Shown here one piece after another: positions 43,256 to 51,081 of a stretch of 64,000 bases of DNA. Origin of the DNA: Mycolicibacterium duvalii (GTDB lineage: Bacteria; Actinomycetota; Actinomycetes; Mycobacteriales; Mycobacteriaceae); contig NZ_AP022563.1 of the NCBI RefSeq assembly GCF_010726645.1, positions 496,001 through 560,000 on the forward strand, written 5' to 3'. A program made the translations under genes and the position numbers. Under the pieces are notes generated by a model. The model was not told the origin of the DNA, did no database searches, and saw only the letters and a program-made list of their open reading frames with translations. The stretch's first letter is position 1; each line of letters starts with the position of its first letter.

Positions 43256-44862
43256 TGCTGACCCGTTTCGTCCGGAATCAGTTGATCATCTTCACGATCG
43301 CGTCGATCGTCGGCGTAGCGGTGATGGTCTTCGCCTACATGCAGGTTCCCACGCTGCTCGGGATCGGCCGGTTGACGGTCAAGCTGGAACTCCCGGCCTC
43401 CGGTGGCCTGTACCGGTTCAGCAACGTGACCTACCGCGGTGTGCAGATCGGCAAGGTGACCTCGGTTGCGCTGACCGAGAACGGCGCGGAAGCCACGCTG
43501 TCGCTGGACACGTCGCCCAAGGTGCCCGCGGACCTGCAGGCCGAGGTGCGCAGTGTGTCGGCGGTCGGCGAGCAGTACGTGGATCTGCGTCCGAACACCG
43601 ATTCGGGGCCGTACCTGGAGAACGGGTCGCGAATCCCGATGGAGAACACCACGATCCCGCAAGAGGTCGGTCCGATGCTCGACCAGCTCAGCGCCATGGT
43701 CGACAGCCTTCCCAAGGACCGCATTCCCGACCTGCTCGACGAGACCTACAAGGCGTTCAACGGTGCCGGTCCGGAGTTCGGCTCTTTGCTCGACTCCGCG
43801 GCCGAGGTCACCGATGAGGTCAATGGCGTGTCCGACCAGACGCGCACGCTCGTCGACGACATCCGGCCGCTGCTGGACTCGCAGGCCGAGACGACCGAGG
43901 CGATCCGCACGTGGGCCCGCAGCCTCAACGGCGTCACGGCGCAGGTCGTGCAGAACGATCCGCAGGTGCGCGCTATTCTGCAGCAGGGCCCCGGCTTTGC
44001 GCAGGAGGTCAGCGCGCTGCTCGAGCAGGTCCAGCCCACCCTGCCGATCCTGCTGGCCAACCTGACCACGGTGGGGCAGATCCTCCTCACCTACAACCCG
44101 TCCATCGAGCAACTGCTGGTGCTGTTCCCGGGCATCATCGCCGCGCAGCAATCGTTCGGTCTGCCGGCGAACAATCCCACGGGTCTGCCCATGGGCGACT
44201 TCGCGCTGACGATCAGCGACCCGAACCCGTGCACCGTCGGCTTCCTGCCGCCGTCGCAATGGCGTAACCCGGAAGACGAGACCGTGATCGACACCCCGGA
44301 CGGCCTGTACTGCAAGCTGCCGCAGGACTCGCCGCTCAACGTCCGCGGTGCCCGCAACTACCCCTGCATGGCCCATCCCGGCAAGCGCGCGCCGACCGTC
44401 GAGTTGTGCAATGACCCAAGGGGATTCGTGCCGCAGGCCATCCGTCAGCATCTGCTCGGCCCGTACCCGTTCGATCCGAACCTGGTCAAGCAGGGCATTC
44501 CGATCGATGCCCGGGTCGAGGGGGAGGACCGCATCCACGCACCGCTGGAGGGCACTCCGCTGCCACCCGGTGCGCAGCGGATGGGGACCCCGCCGGTGTC
44601 GCCGCCGGGCACGCCGCCGTTCCCGGTCAGTCCGCCCGCGCCAGGGGCTCCTCCCGCGCCTGCGCCGGTGGAGCCGGCTGCCGGGGCGACGCCGGTGGCG
44701 CCGAGTGCCTTCGACGGTGCGTCCGAAGGGCCGTCGGTGGCCAGTGCGTCCTACGATCCGAACACCGGGAAGTACCTGGCGCCCGACGGTTCCCTGCAGC
44801 AGATCACGAACGTAGCGTCGGGCCCGGCCCCGGCCTCGTGGAAGGATCTGCTGCCGAAGTGA
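43255..44862 (+). CDS. mceF: Mce family protein MceF with proline-rich tail
   Basis: 535-aa MCE protein, last of the six. Anchor about 10-28, MCE domain with FSNVTYRGVQIGKVTSV, helical region, then Cys-containing segment (PCTVGFLPP, LYCKLP, YPCMAH) and a long Pro/Ala/Gly-rich tail. Ends the 14.5-kb operon; the gene that follows is convergent. Confidence 0.94.
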   Translation: MLTRFVRNQLIIFTIASIVGVAVMVFAYMQVPTLLGIGRLTVKLELPASGGLYRFSNVTYRGVQIGKVTSVALTENGAEATLSLDTSPKVPADLQAEVRSVSAVGEQYVDLRPNTDSGPYLENGSRIPMENTTIPQEVGPMLDQLSAMVDSLPKDRIPDLLDETYKAFNGAGPEFGSLLDSAAEVTDEVNGVSDQTRTLVDDIRPLLDSQAETTEAIRTWARSLNGVTAQVVQNDPQVRAILQQGPGFAQEVSALLEQVQPTLPILLANLTTVGQILLTYNPSIEQLLVLFPGIIAAQQSFGLPANNPTGLPMGDFALTISDPNPCTVGFLPPSQWRNPEDETVIDTPDGLYCKLPQDSPLNVRGARNYPCMAHPGKRAPTVELCNDPRGFVPQAIRQHLLGPYPFDPNLVKQGIPIDARVEGEDRIHAPLEGTPLPPGAQRMGTPPVSPPGTPPFPVSPPAPGAPPAPAPVEPAAGATPVAPSAFDGASEGPSVASASYDPNTGKYLAPDGSLQQITNVASGPAPASWKDLLPK

Positions 44863-44882
44863 CCGGACTCGCCGGCGCGCGG

Positions 44883-45401
44883 CTAGGAGATCTTCTGGGC
44901 CTTGACCGGCAGTTCGATCACCTTCGGCTTGTTGACCCCACATGCCCCGCTGTCGCTCTTGGTGACGTTACGTCCCGCCATGGTGTCGAAGAAGCGGGTC
45001 ATACGACGCTCGAGGTCCATGTCGAAGCCCCACATGATGAACTTCTGATAGCCGGTCGCGAATGTGCCGTTCGGGCAGGGCATCCAATTCGGTACTTCGT
45101 GCTCGATGAACCAGTAGTCGTCAAGTCGCGCGGTGCCCGTCCAGCCGAGACTGCTTTGCACGGTGCCGCTGCACTCGATCGGGCTGACACACTGCACGTC
45201 TACAGTCCAGGTCTCACGAACGGACTTCTCGTCGATCAAAACGTCGTTGGTCCTGGCCCACTCGCCGTCGGAGTAGACGTCCCAGGTGCCGCTGATGTCG
45301 ACCCCCCAGTCCTCGGCCTGCGCAACCGGGGCACCGGCCAAGCTCGCCAAGGCCATTGCCGCTGTTGCCGCCAGGATTCCGAGACCATTTGCAGTGCGCA
45401 T
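44883..45401 (-). CDS. secreted protein of unknown function
   Basis: 172-aa protein with a clear signal peptide (RTANGLGILAATAAMALA, cleavage near AQAED). Mature part beta-rich, W/D-rich (WGVDISGTWDVYSDGEW) with Cys in VQCV, ECSG, MPCPN and ACGV, probably two disulfides. I know of similar unassigned exported proteins in mycobacteria but not their function. Convergent with mceF, so probably its own transcript. Position suggests an envelope role linked to the Mce system. Confidence 0.8.
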   Translation of the reverse strand: MRTANGLGILAATAAMALASLAGAPVAQAEDWGVDISGTWDVYSDGEWARTNDVLIDEKSVRETWTVDVQCVSPIECSGTVQSSLGWTGTARLDDYWFIEHEVPNWMPCPNGTFATGYQKFIMWGFDMDLERRMTRFFDTMAGRNVTKSDSGACGVNKPKVIELPVKAQKIS

Positions 45402-45443
45402 GATTCAAAGCCTAACGGTGCCTTGAGCAATGCTCTCCAAAAG

Positions 45444-45460
45444 GGAGAATTTGGTTATCG
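45444..45460. promoter_or_regulatory. weak operator-like site A6, GGAGAATttgGTTATCG
   Basis: 10 of 14 arm positions of TGAGAATnnnATTCTCA, 20 bases before the GTG at 45481. Only a candidate; the GAGAAT core could also be chance. Confidence 0.25.
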
Positions 45461-45480
45461 GGATATGTGAAAATGGCGGG

Positions 45481-45906
45481 GTGCGCTCAGTTTTCGCGGG
45501 ACTTGCTGCCCTGACGGCTCCGGCGTGGCTGATGGCCGCGCCACCGGTCTCGGCGCAACCGCCACCCCCGCCGCCCGGAGCCGAATGCAATTATCCCAAC
45601 TGCACGCCTGGGATTCAGCCGAACGTCGTCCTGGGGTCCTACTGCGCGAACACGACGTACTACGTGTTCGGCGTGACGAATTGGGGTCGGCTGGTGTTCT
45701 GCGGCTCCCCGCGGCGTTACGAGCCGCGGTGGTTCCGGTCCCCGGAGATGCACGGGGTGAAGAACGAGGGCGATCTGTGTCCTGCGCTCGACGGCCAGGT
45801 GGCGCAGTCGCCCGACGGCCTGTTCCTCACGTGCATCGCGAAGGACAATCGCTCGTTCTGGGCCCGAGGCGACGCGTCGGCCAGCATCAACGAGCCCCCG
45901 CTGTAG
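45481..45906 (+). CDS. small secreted Cys-rich protein of unknown function
   Basis: 141 aa from GTG 45481; this start gives a signal peptide (VRSVFAGLAALTAPAWLMA, cleavage near VSAQ). Mature part begins with a run of prolines, then six Cys (ECNYPNC, SYCAN, VFCGS, DLCPA, TCIAK), suggesting a disulfide-stabilised small domain. A longer frame to 45430 adds residues without signal-peptide character. Function not recognised. Confidence 0.72.
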   Translation: MRSVFAGLAALTAPAWLMAAPPVSAQPPPPPPGAECNYPNCTPGIQPNVVLGSYCANTTYYVFGVTNWGRLVFCGSPRRYEPRWFRSPEMHGVKNEGDLCPALDGQVAQSPDGLFLTCIAKDNRSFWARGDASASINEPPL

Positions 45907-45925
45907 ATCTCGACGGGACGGGCGG

Positions 45926-46366
45926 TCACCACGGACGGATCGAACAGAGTGCCCCTTTGGTGCCGGCATCGGTGGACACCACGACATCATCGACCCGCAT
46001 CTCGCACACGAAGCCCGGCTCGTTCAGCGGTTGCGAGGTGTGCCCGGGTAGTCCGACCACGACCATGGCCCACTGGTCGGGATCGGCCAGCTGGGTCTCG
46101 AACACCCACGCTTTCCCCGGGCCGAGGTTCGCTTCGACATTCGGGGTGAACCGGTACGGATTGTGGCTGTACTCGGCCCAGTTCGGCGGGTCCACCTCGC
46201 GGTAGTAGATCTCGGCGTTGGCGATGTCCTGGCTGGCGCCCACGGTGTACTTGATATGGCGCAGCGGAGGCTGTGCCTCGGCGACCCCGGCGGCGAACAC
46301 CGTGGTCGCCGCGCACATGCCGGCCACACCGGCAGCAGCCACCGTCAGCGTTTTGCTCAACACCAT
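45926..46366 (-). CDS. secreted protein, possibly MmpS-like
   Basis: 146-aa exported protein: signal peptide SKTLTVAAAGVAGMCAA with cleavage near AEAQP. The mature part (HIKYTVGASQDIANAEIYYREV, split by families as strand 1-strand 2; VCEMRVDDVVVS; ALCSI) recalls the small beta domain of MmpS proteins, including two Cys. No MmpL gene is present nearby. Tentative family call. Confidence 0.68.
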   Translation of the reverse strand: MVLSKTLTVAAAGVAGMCAATTVFAAGVAEAQPPLRHIKYTVGASQDIANAEIYYREVDPPNWAEYSHNPYRFTPNVEANLGPGKAWVFETQLADPDQWAMVVVGLPGHTSQPLNEPGFVCEMRVDDVVVSTDAGTKGALCSIRPW

Positions 46367-46419
46367 CGTCGAATGATAGAACGCGACATCGGACGAGGGA
46401 AGCGAATCGGCTTACGCAC

Positions 46420-47709
46420 TCAACGAATTGGGGCGAAAGTGATATTCAGTTCGGTCAGGCCGCGCAGGATGAACGTCGGTTCGTAGGTGTAGCGGCGATC
46501 CCCGGGCGGACCGTGCAACTCCTCGTCGATGGCGATGTCGCCCATCCGGTCCAGAATCCGCTCGATCGACACCCGTCCCTCGACGCGGGCCAGCGGCCCG
46601 CCCGGGCACGAGTGCACTCCGCGTCCGAAGGCGATGTGCTCGCGCACGTTCTTGCGATTCAGATCGAATTCGTGCGGGTGGTCGAAGCGACTCGGATCGC
46701 GGTTGACCGCGCCCGGGCACACCATCAGCGTGGTGCCGGCCGGGACGTCGACATCACCGACCCTCGTCGGCTTCTTGGCCAGCCGGAACTGGCTCTTGAC
46801 CGGCGCGTCCATCCGCAGCGCCTCCTCGATGAACACCGGGATCCGGCTACGGTCGCGGCGCAAGGTCTCTTGGATGTCGGGATGGTCGCCGAGCACCCGC
46901 AGCGACGCCGACAGCAGCTTGGTGGTGGTCTCCTGGCCGGCGGCGAACAGGAACGTCGCCGAGCGCACCACCTCGATGACCGGCGGGGTCGACCCGTCGG
47001 GGTACTTCGACGTCGCCAGTGCGGTCAGCACGTCGTCGCGCGGATTCTCGCGGCGGTCCTCGATGTAGGCGCTGAACTTGTCGTCGAGCCACTCCAGCGG
47101 GTTGGTCGAGACGAGGTCGGTGTGATCCAGTGAGCCGACGTTGGCACCGGGCCGCGGTGCGCCCAGGACGGTGCGGAACTCCTCGTGGTCGGCCTCCGGA
47201 ACACCGAGCAGGTCGGCGATCACCAACAGCGAGAACGGCTTTGCGTACGCGCTGAGGAACTCGGTGCGGCCCACCGGTCCGTCGCCGAGGATGTCGTCGA
47301 GCACTTCGTCGGCCAGCCGCCACATGAAGTCCTCGTTCTCCTTGAGCCGGCTGGGCGTCAGGAGGCGGTTGAGCAGTGAGCGGGCGTTGGTGTGGTCGGG
47401 CGGGTCCATGGTGACCATGTGCTCGAACATCGGCATCTGGGGCCGGTGTGCGGTGATCTGGTCGGTGATGTCGTCGCCTTCGGGTGTGAAGGGCAGTGGC
47501 GGGAACGGGCCGGCGACCGCGATGCACGACGAGAACGTGTCGGTGTCCTTGAGGACCGTGGCCGCCTCGTCGTAACCGGTCACCGCCAGCACCCCGTAGT
47601 GGGGTTCTTGGACCACGGGGCACTTGGCGCGCAGGTGGTCGAAGTACGGGTGGGGATCCGGCACCAGGGAGGGATCGGTGAAGTAGTCGACCGTGTCGAA
47701 GTTGCTCAT
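46420..47709 (-). CDS. cytochrome P450
   Basis: 429-aa P450, paralogue of the one at 4188. I-helix AAGQETTTKL, ExxR in EEALRMDAP, haem loop FGRGVHSCPG with C368. No ferredoxin is adjacent, so it probably borrows one from elsewhere. Divergent from the TetR gene, with the palindrome at 47784 between them, so it is a likely direct target of that regulator. Confidence 0.95.
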   Translation of the reverse strand: MSNFDTVDYFTDPSLVPDPHPYFDHLRAKCPVVQEPHYGVLAVTGYDEAATVLKDTDTFSSCIAVAGPFPPLPFTPEGDDITDQITAHRPQMPMFEHMVTMDPPDHTNARSLLNRLLTPSRLKENEDFMWRLADEVLDDILGDGPVGRTEFLSAYAKPFSLLVIADLLGVPEADHEEFRTVLGAPRPGANVGSLDHTDLVSTNPLEWLDDKFSAYIEDRRENPRDDVLTALATSKYPDGSTPPVIEVVRSATFLFAAGQETTTKLLSASLRVLGDHPDIQETLRRDRSRIPVFIEEALRMDAPVKSQFRLAKKPTRVGDVDVPAGTTLMVCPGAVNRDPSRFDHPHEFDLNRKNVREHIAFGRGVHSCPGGPLARVEGRVSIERILDRMGDIAIDEELHGPPGDRRYTYEPTFILRGLTELNITFAPIR

Positions 47710-47783
47710 GGTTCTTGCCTCCCGGGCTGCGGGCTCGTGCCGATGAAGGGGGTGTCAGGGGAATCGGCGTGATATTTCGCGAA

Positions 47784-47803
47784 TGCTGAGCACTTGCTTA
47801 GCA
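47784..47803. promoter_or_regulatory. operator palindrome B2, TGCTGAGCACTTGCTTAGCA
   Basis: Composite symmetry: TGCTnAGCA repeated twice with two bases between. It lies in the 188-base gap between the TetR gene and the divergent P450, where a TetR repressor would control both. A second copy at 19589 shares 16 of 20 bases. Confidence 0.65.
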
Positions 47804-47897
47804 TGGTCGGAGAGCTAGGGTCAAGATCAGTAGGCATGTCGGGCGCTCACCGGTGCTGACGGTCTGGGACGCTACCGGCGGAGGATGGGAGGTGAGC

Positions 47898-48560
47898 ATG
47901 ACTCCGGGAGGGGAGGTGGGAATGAAATCGTCGCGACGAATCGGGGCTCCCGACGCGAAGAATCGGGTGGTGCTGCTCGACGCCGCCGAGCAACTGCTCC
48001 TCGAGGAGGGCTACGCGGCGGTGACGTCTCGGCGGGTCGCCGACCGCGCCCATCTCAAACCGCAGCTGGTGCACTACTACTTCCGCACGATGGAAGATCT
48101 GTTCCTGGCGGTGTTCCGGCGGCGGGCCGAAGAGGGGTTGGCGGTGCTGACCACGGCGCTGCAGTCGCCGCAACCATTGTGGGCGCTGTGGCGGTTCAGC
48201 ACCGCGCCCGAAGCCACCCGCCTGACCATGGAATTCATGGGTCTGGCCAACCATCGCAAAGCGTTGCGCGCCGAGATCGTGTACTACGCCGAGCGATTCC
48301 GGCAGGCGCAGAACCAGGCGATCGCGGAGGCGTTGGACCGGCACCGGGCCGTAGCCGGTGAGGTGCCGCCCGTGGTGTGGACGATCTTTGCGACCGCGGT
48401 GTCGCAGGCGATCGTCATGGAGAAGGCGCTGGGAATCGACACCGGGCATGCGGAGACCTTCGCGTTCTGCGAGGAGTGGCTGCGCCGCCTCGAGGGCGAC
48501 CCGTTGCCGGAGGTCGCCGCCTTCGCCGAGGAAGCCGCGGCGTCGCACGGCAGCCCGTAG
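47898..48560 (+). CDS. TetR family transcriptional regulator
   Basis: 220 aa from the ATG at 47898. HTH: VVLLDAAEQLLLEEGY, AAVTSRRVADRA, LVHYYFRTMEDLF, a classical TetR DNA-binding domain. The C-terminal ligand domain has helical segments and a conserved W/F cluster. Two ATG starts, 47898 and 47922, each have GGGAGG five bases upstream; a GTG at 47853 is also in frame. It probably represses its own gene and the P450 at 46420 through the palindrome at 47784, and perhaps the 19.6-kb operons. Confidence 0.9.
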   Translation: MTPGGEVGMKSSRRIGAPDAKNRVVLLDAAEQLLLEEGYAAVTSRRVADRAHLKPQLVHYYFRTMEDLFLAVFRRRAEEGLAVLTTALQSPQPLWALWRFSTAPEATRLTMEFMGLANHRKALRAEIVYYAERFRQAQNQAIAEALDRHRAVAGEVPPVVWTIFATAVSQAIVMEKALGIDTGHAETFAFCEEWLRRLEGDPLPEVAAFAEEAAASHGSP

Positions 48561-48589
48561 CGTCGGCCCAGTGGCGCGGTGCAGAGGCG

Positions 48590-49744
48590 TTATAGCGACA
48601 GGATCGTCGCTGACGCGGTGCCGGGCGCACCGTACACCTGGGCCAGCCCGACCCGCGGCGAGCCCGGTACCTGCCGTTCGCCGGCCTCTCCGCGCAACTG
48701 CCGCACCAATTCGTGCATCTGCCGCAGACCCGATGCGCCGATCGGTTCCCCATTGGCTATCAACCCGCCGTCGGTGTTGACCGGCATGCTGCCGCCGATC
48801 TCGGTGGCGCCGTCGGCCAGCAGCTTCTCCTGCTCGCCGTCGGCGCACAGACCTGTCTCCGCCATGTGGATGACCTCGGCGCCGGCGTCGGTGTCCTGCA
48901 GCTGCGCGATGTCGACATCCTCGGGACCGATACCGGCGGCCTCATAGGCGGCCTTGGCCGCGTAGACCGTCGGTGACGGATCCTCGTCGAGTGGAGCCGA
49001 GGTCGCATGCACCTCATAGGCGCCGTAGGTCCTGGTCCGAATCTCGCTGGCGCGCACGTAGACCGGCTTGTCGGTGTACTTGTGCGCGATGTCGGCGCGG
49101 CACATGATCACCGCGGCCGCACCTTCGTCGGGGGCGCAGAACATGTACTGGCGCAACGGATAGTTCAACACCGGCGAGGCCATGATCTCCTCGACCGAAA
49201 TCTCCTTGCGCCGGAACGCATTCGGGTTCAGCACGCCGTTGCGGAAATTCTTGTTGGCCACCCGCGCCAGCGTCTCCTCGGAGATGTTGTGCTTGTGGAT
49301 GTAGTGGTTTGCTTTCATCCCGAAGAATTTGGTGGTGACGAACTGGCCGTTGTTGGCATACCACTGCGGCAGCGCGAGTTTGGCCGGATCGTCGGTGAAC
49401 GCGCCGCGGGGGTGCTTGTCGAGCCCGATGGCGATGCCGATGTCGTACTTGCCCAGCCGAATGGTGTCGGCGGTCTGCTGAATCGCCGACGCCGAGGTCG
49501 CGCACGCATTGAAGACATTGGTGAAGGTGATGCCGGTCAGTCCGACCAGCCGGGTCACCGCGTCGGGGTTGGACACCTCATAGCTTCCGCCGAACCCGAA
49601 CTGGATGTCCTTCCAGTTCAGCCCCGCGTCGGTCAGGGCGGCCTGAATCGCGTCGGCGCCCATCTCCATCGCGGTCTTGTCGAAGCGGCCGAACGGGTGC
49701 AGGCCGACGCCGATGATCGCGACATCGTTGGTGGAGTTGCTCAT
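48590..49744 (-). CDS. thiolase-fold lipid-transfer protein
   Basis: 384-aa SCP2-type thiolase homologue. C81 in NACATSAS is present. The GHPxGATG motif reads NGEPIGASG: His is replaced by Glu, a variant seen in the Ltp3/4-type group. It may therefore be a retro-aldolase or a modified thiolase rather than a classical one. A DUF35 gene lies 12 bases upstream and would be its partner. Convergent with tetR. Confidence 0.9.
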   Translation of the reverse strand: MSNSTNDVAIIGVGLHPFGRFDKTAMEMGADAIQAALTDAGLNWKDIQFGFGGSYEVSNPDAVTRLVGLTGITFTNVFNACATSASAIQQTADTIRLGKYDIGIAIGLDKHPRGAFTDDPAKLALPQWYANNGQFVTTKFFGMKANHYIHKHNISEETLARVANKNFRNGVLNPNAFRRKEISVEEIMASPVLNYPLRQYMFCAPDEGAAAVIMCRADIAHKYTDKPVYVRASEIRTRTYGAYEVHATSAPLDEDPSPTVYAAKAAYEAAGIGPEDVDIAQLQDTDAGAEVIHMAETGLCADGEQEKLLADGATEIGGSMPVNTDGGLIANGEPIGASGLRQMHELVRQLRGEAGERQVPGSPRVGLAQVYGAPGTASATILSL

Positions 49745-49756
49745 CTGTCAGTCTCC

Positions 49757-50197
49757 TCAGTTGCCGACCGGGGCAAAGGCGAAGGTGACGATCTCGGCGC
49801 CGTCGTCGCCCTTGGTGAACGGCACCATGGTCAGCTCGACCTCCTGGCCGAACTGCAGTTTGGCGGGATCGTTCTCGGTGAGTCGACCCTCCACCCGGAT
49901 CACCGGCTCATCGCCGTCGCGCAGTTCCACGAGTCCGACGCCGAACGGAACGAAGTCCTTGCCGGTCGGGCCCAGGTAGGGCGGGCCCGGCGGGAAACCC
50001 TGCGTCGTCCAGGCCACGATCGTGCCGCGCCGCGGCAACCGCACCTCTGACATGTCGCCGCCGCTGCACTTCGGGCAACGCTGCTGTACCGGAAACGTGG
50101 TGGCGCCACAACTCGCGCACCTGCTTCCGATCAGCTGCGGGTTGTCGTCTGGCCAGGTGGAGATCTCGGGCGCCAGCGCCCGCTGCGAGGTCGACAC
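49757..50197 (-). CDS. DUF35 zinc-ribbon/OB-fold protein, partner of thiolase
   Basis: 146-aa protein. Zinc ribbon CASC...CPKC followed by an OB fold (GTIVAWTTQGF to VELTMVPF). Partner proteins of this type (ChsH2 C-terminal, HMGCS complexes) pass CoA intermediates to a thiolase or aldolase. GTG start; translation unit of two genes with the thiolase. A TTCTC/GAGAA everted repeat lies upstream at 50223. Confidence 0.9.
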   Translation of the reverse strand: MSTSQRALAPEISTWPDDNPQLIGSRCASCGATTFPVQQRCPKCSGGDMSEVRLPRRGTIVAWTTQGFPPGPPYLGPTGKDFVPFGVGLVELRDGDEPVIRVEGRLTENDPAKLQFGQEVELTMVPFTKGDDGAEIVTFAFAPVGN

Positions 50198-50222
50198 GCA
50201 GGTGACGATAACCGGAAATGCG

Positions 50223-50241
50223 GTTCTCGTCTAGAGAGAAT
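50223..50241. promoter_or_regulatory. everted half-sites GTTCTC-N7-GAGAAT
   Basis: Same hexamer as in the palindromes A (GAGAAT) but turned outward with a 7-base spacer, 25 bases before the DUF35 start. The other everted pair at 51015 has the same spacing. Regulatory meaning unproven. Confidence 0.35.
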
Positions 50242-50273
50242 CAGCGGCGCAAAGGGTGTCGCGACGGCCGGAG

Positions 50274-50987
50274 TCAGCCGCGCTTCATCACCTTGTCCGC
50301 CGCGGTCCAGTGCTCGTCAGCGACCCACAGGTCAGCGAATGCCTTGACCGCCTCGGTGGTCGGGACACCTCTCAGCACCCGCTTGACCTGCCCCGCCGGA
50401 ACGGTTGCCAGGGTGCGGGCGATCAGCCGCCACTGTTCGTCGAACGACGCGCGGGGGATGACCTGGTCGACCAGTCCGATCTGCTCGGCGTCGGTCGCCG
50501 AGAGGATCCGCCCCGTCCCGGCCAGGAGGAGCGCTCTGCTGTATCCGACGAGCTCGGCCAGGCGTTCCGCGCCGCCCCACGCCGGCATGATCGCCAGCGC
50601 CACCTGGTTGAAGCCGATCTTGATGTCGTCGGCGGCCAGTCGGATGTCCGCCGCGACCGCGAACTCGGCGCCGCCGCCGAGAGCGTGCCCGTTCAACGCG
50701 GCCACGGTCGGGCCGGGAAAGCGGGCTACGCGGTCGCAGATCGACCGCATCCGGAACGACATCGCCGATGCCTGCTCGACCGTGCGCAGCGCACTGAGCT
50801 CCTTGAGGTCGCCGCCGGAGACGAAGGCCCGGTCCCCGGTGCCGGTCAGGGCCAGCGCGGCGGCACCCTGGGCGCCGTCGAGCGCCCGGTCGAGGTGCTC
50901 CATCGTCTCCAGCGAGATCGCGTTACGCGCGTGCGGTCGGTCGATGGTGATGATCGCCAAACCGTCTTCGATCTCGAGGTCGACCAT
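50274..50987 (-). CDS. enoyl-CoA hydratase/isomerase family protein
   Basis: 237-aa crotonase-fold protein. Oxyanion-hole segments SGGDLKEL and HALGGGAEFAVAADIRL are present. Of the two catalytic Glu of hydratases, the first is A-E-F (GAEFAVA) and the second position is less clear, so isomerase or another activity is possible. ATG at 50987 after GGAGAATCATTG is used; a longer frame to 51053 crosses the everted repeat. Own transcript or the first gene before the DUF35-thiolase unit. Confidence 0.88.
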   Translation of the reverse strand: MVDLEIEDGLAIITIDRPHARNAISLETMEHLDRALDGAQGAAALALTGTGDRAFVSGGDLKELSALRTVEQASAMSFRMRSICDRVARFPGPTVAALNGHALGGGAEFAVAADIRLAADDIKIGFNQVALAIMPAWGGAERLAELVGYSRALLLAGTGRILSATDAEQIGLVDQVIPRASFDEQWRLIARTLATVPAGQVKRVLRGVPTTEAVKAFADLWVADEHWTAADKVMKRG

Positions 50988-51014
50988 CAATGATTCTCCA
51001 TCTGCGGTATTGGC

Positions 51015-51033
51015 ATTCTCGTTTGCGGAGAAT
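51015..51033. promoter_or_regulatory. everted half-sites ATTCTC-N7-GAGAAT
   Basis: Perfect everted repeat in the divergent gap between the hydratase (50987, minus) and the acyl-CoA synthetase (51082, plus). Uses the GAGAAT hexamer of the A palindromes with outward orientation. Confidence 0.4.
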
Positions 51034-51081
51034 AGCATCACGGGGGCATTCACCTGCTATGGGAGGACAGGCGCACGCGAT

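Noticed and set aside
43168..44943. 591-codon minus-strand ORF across mceF
   Set aside because: mceF has all MCE features; the antisense frame is Arg/Gly-rich without domain.
50218..51081. Long plus-strand extension of the acyl-CoA synthetase frame
   Set aside because: It is antisense to the hydratase and crosses the everted repeat; no ligase sequence before 51082.
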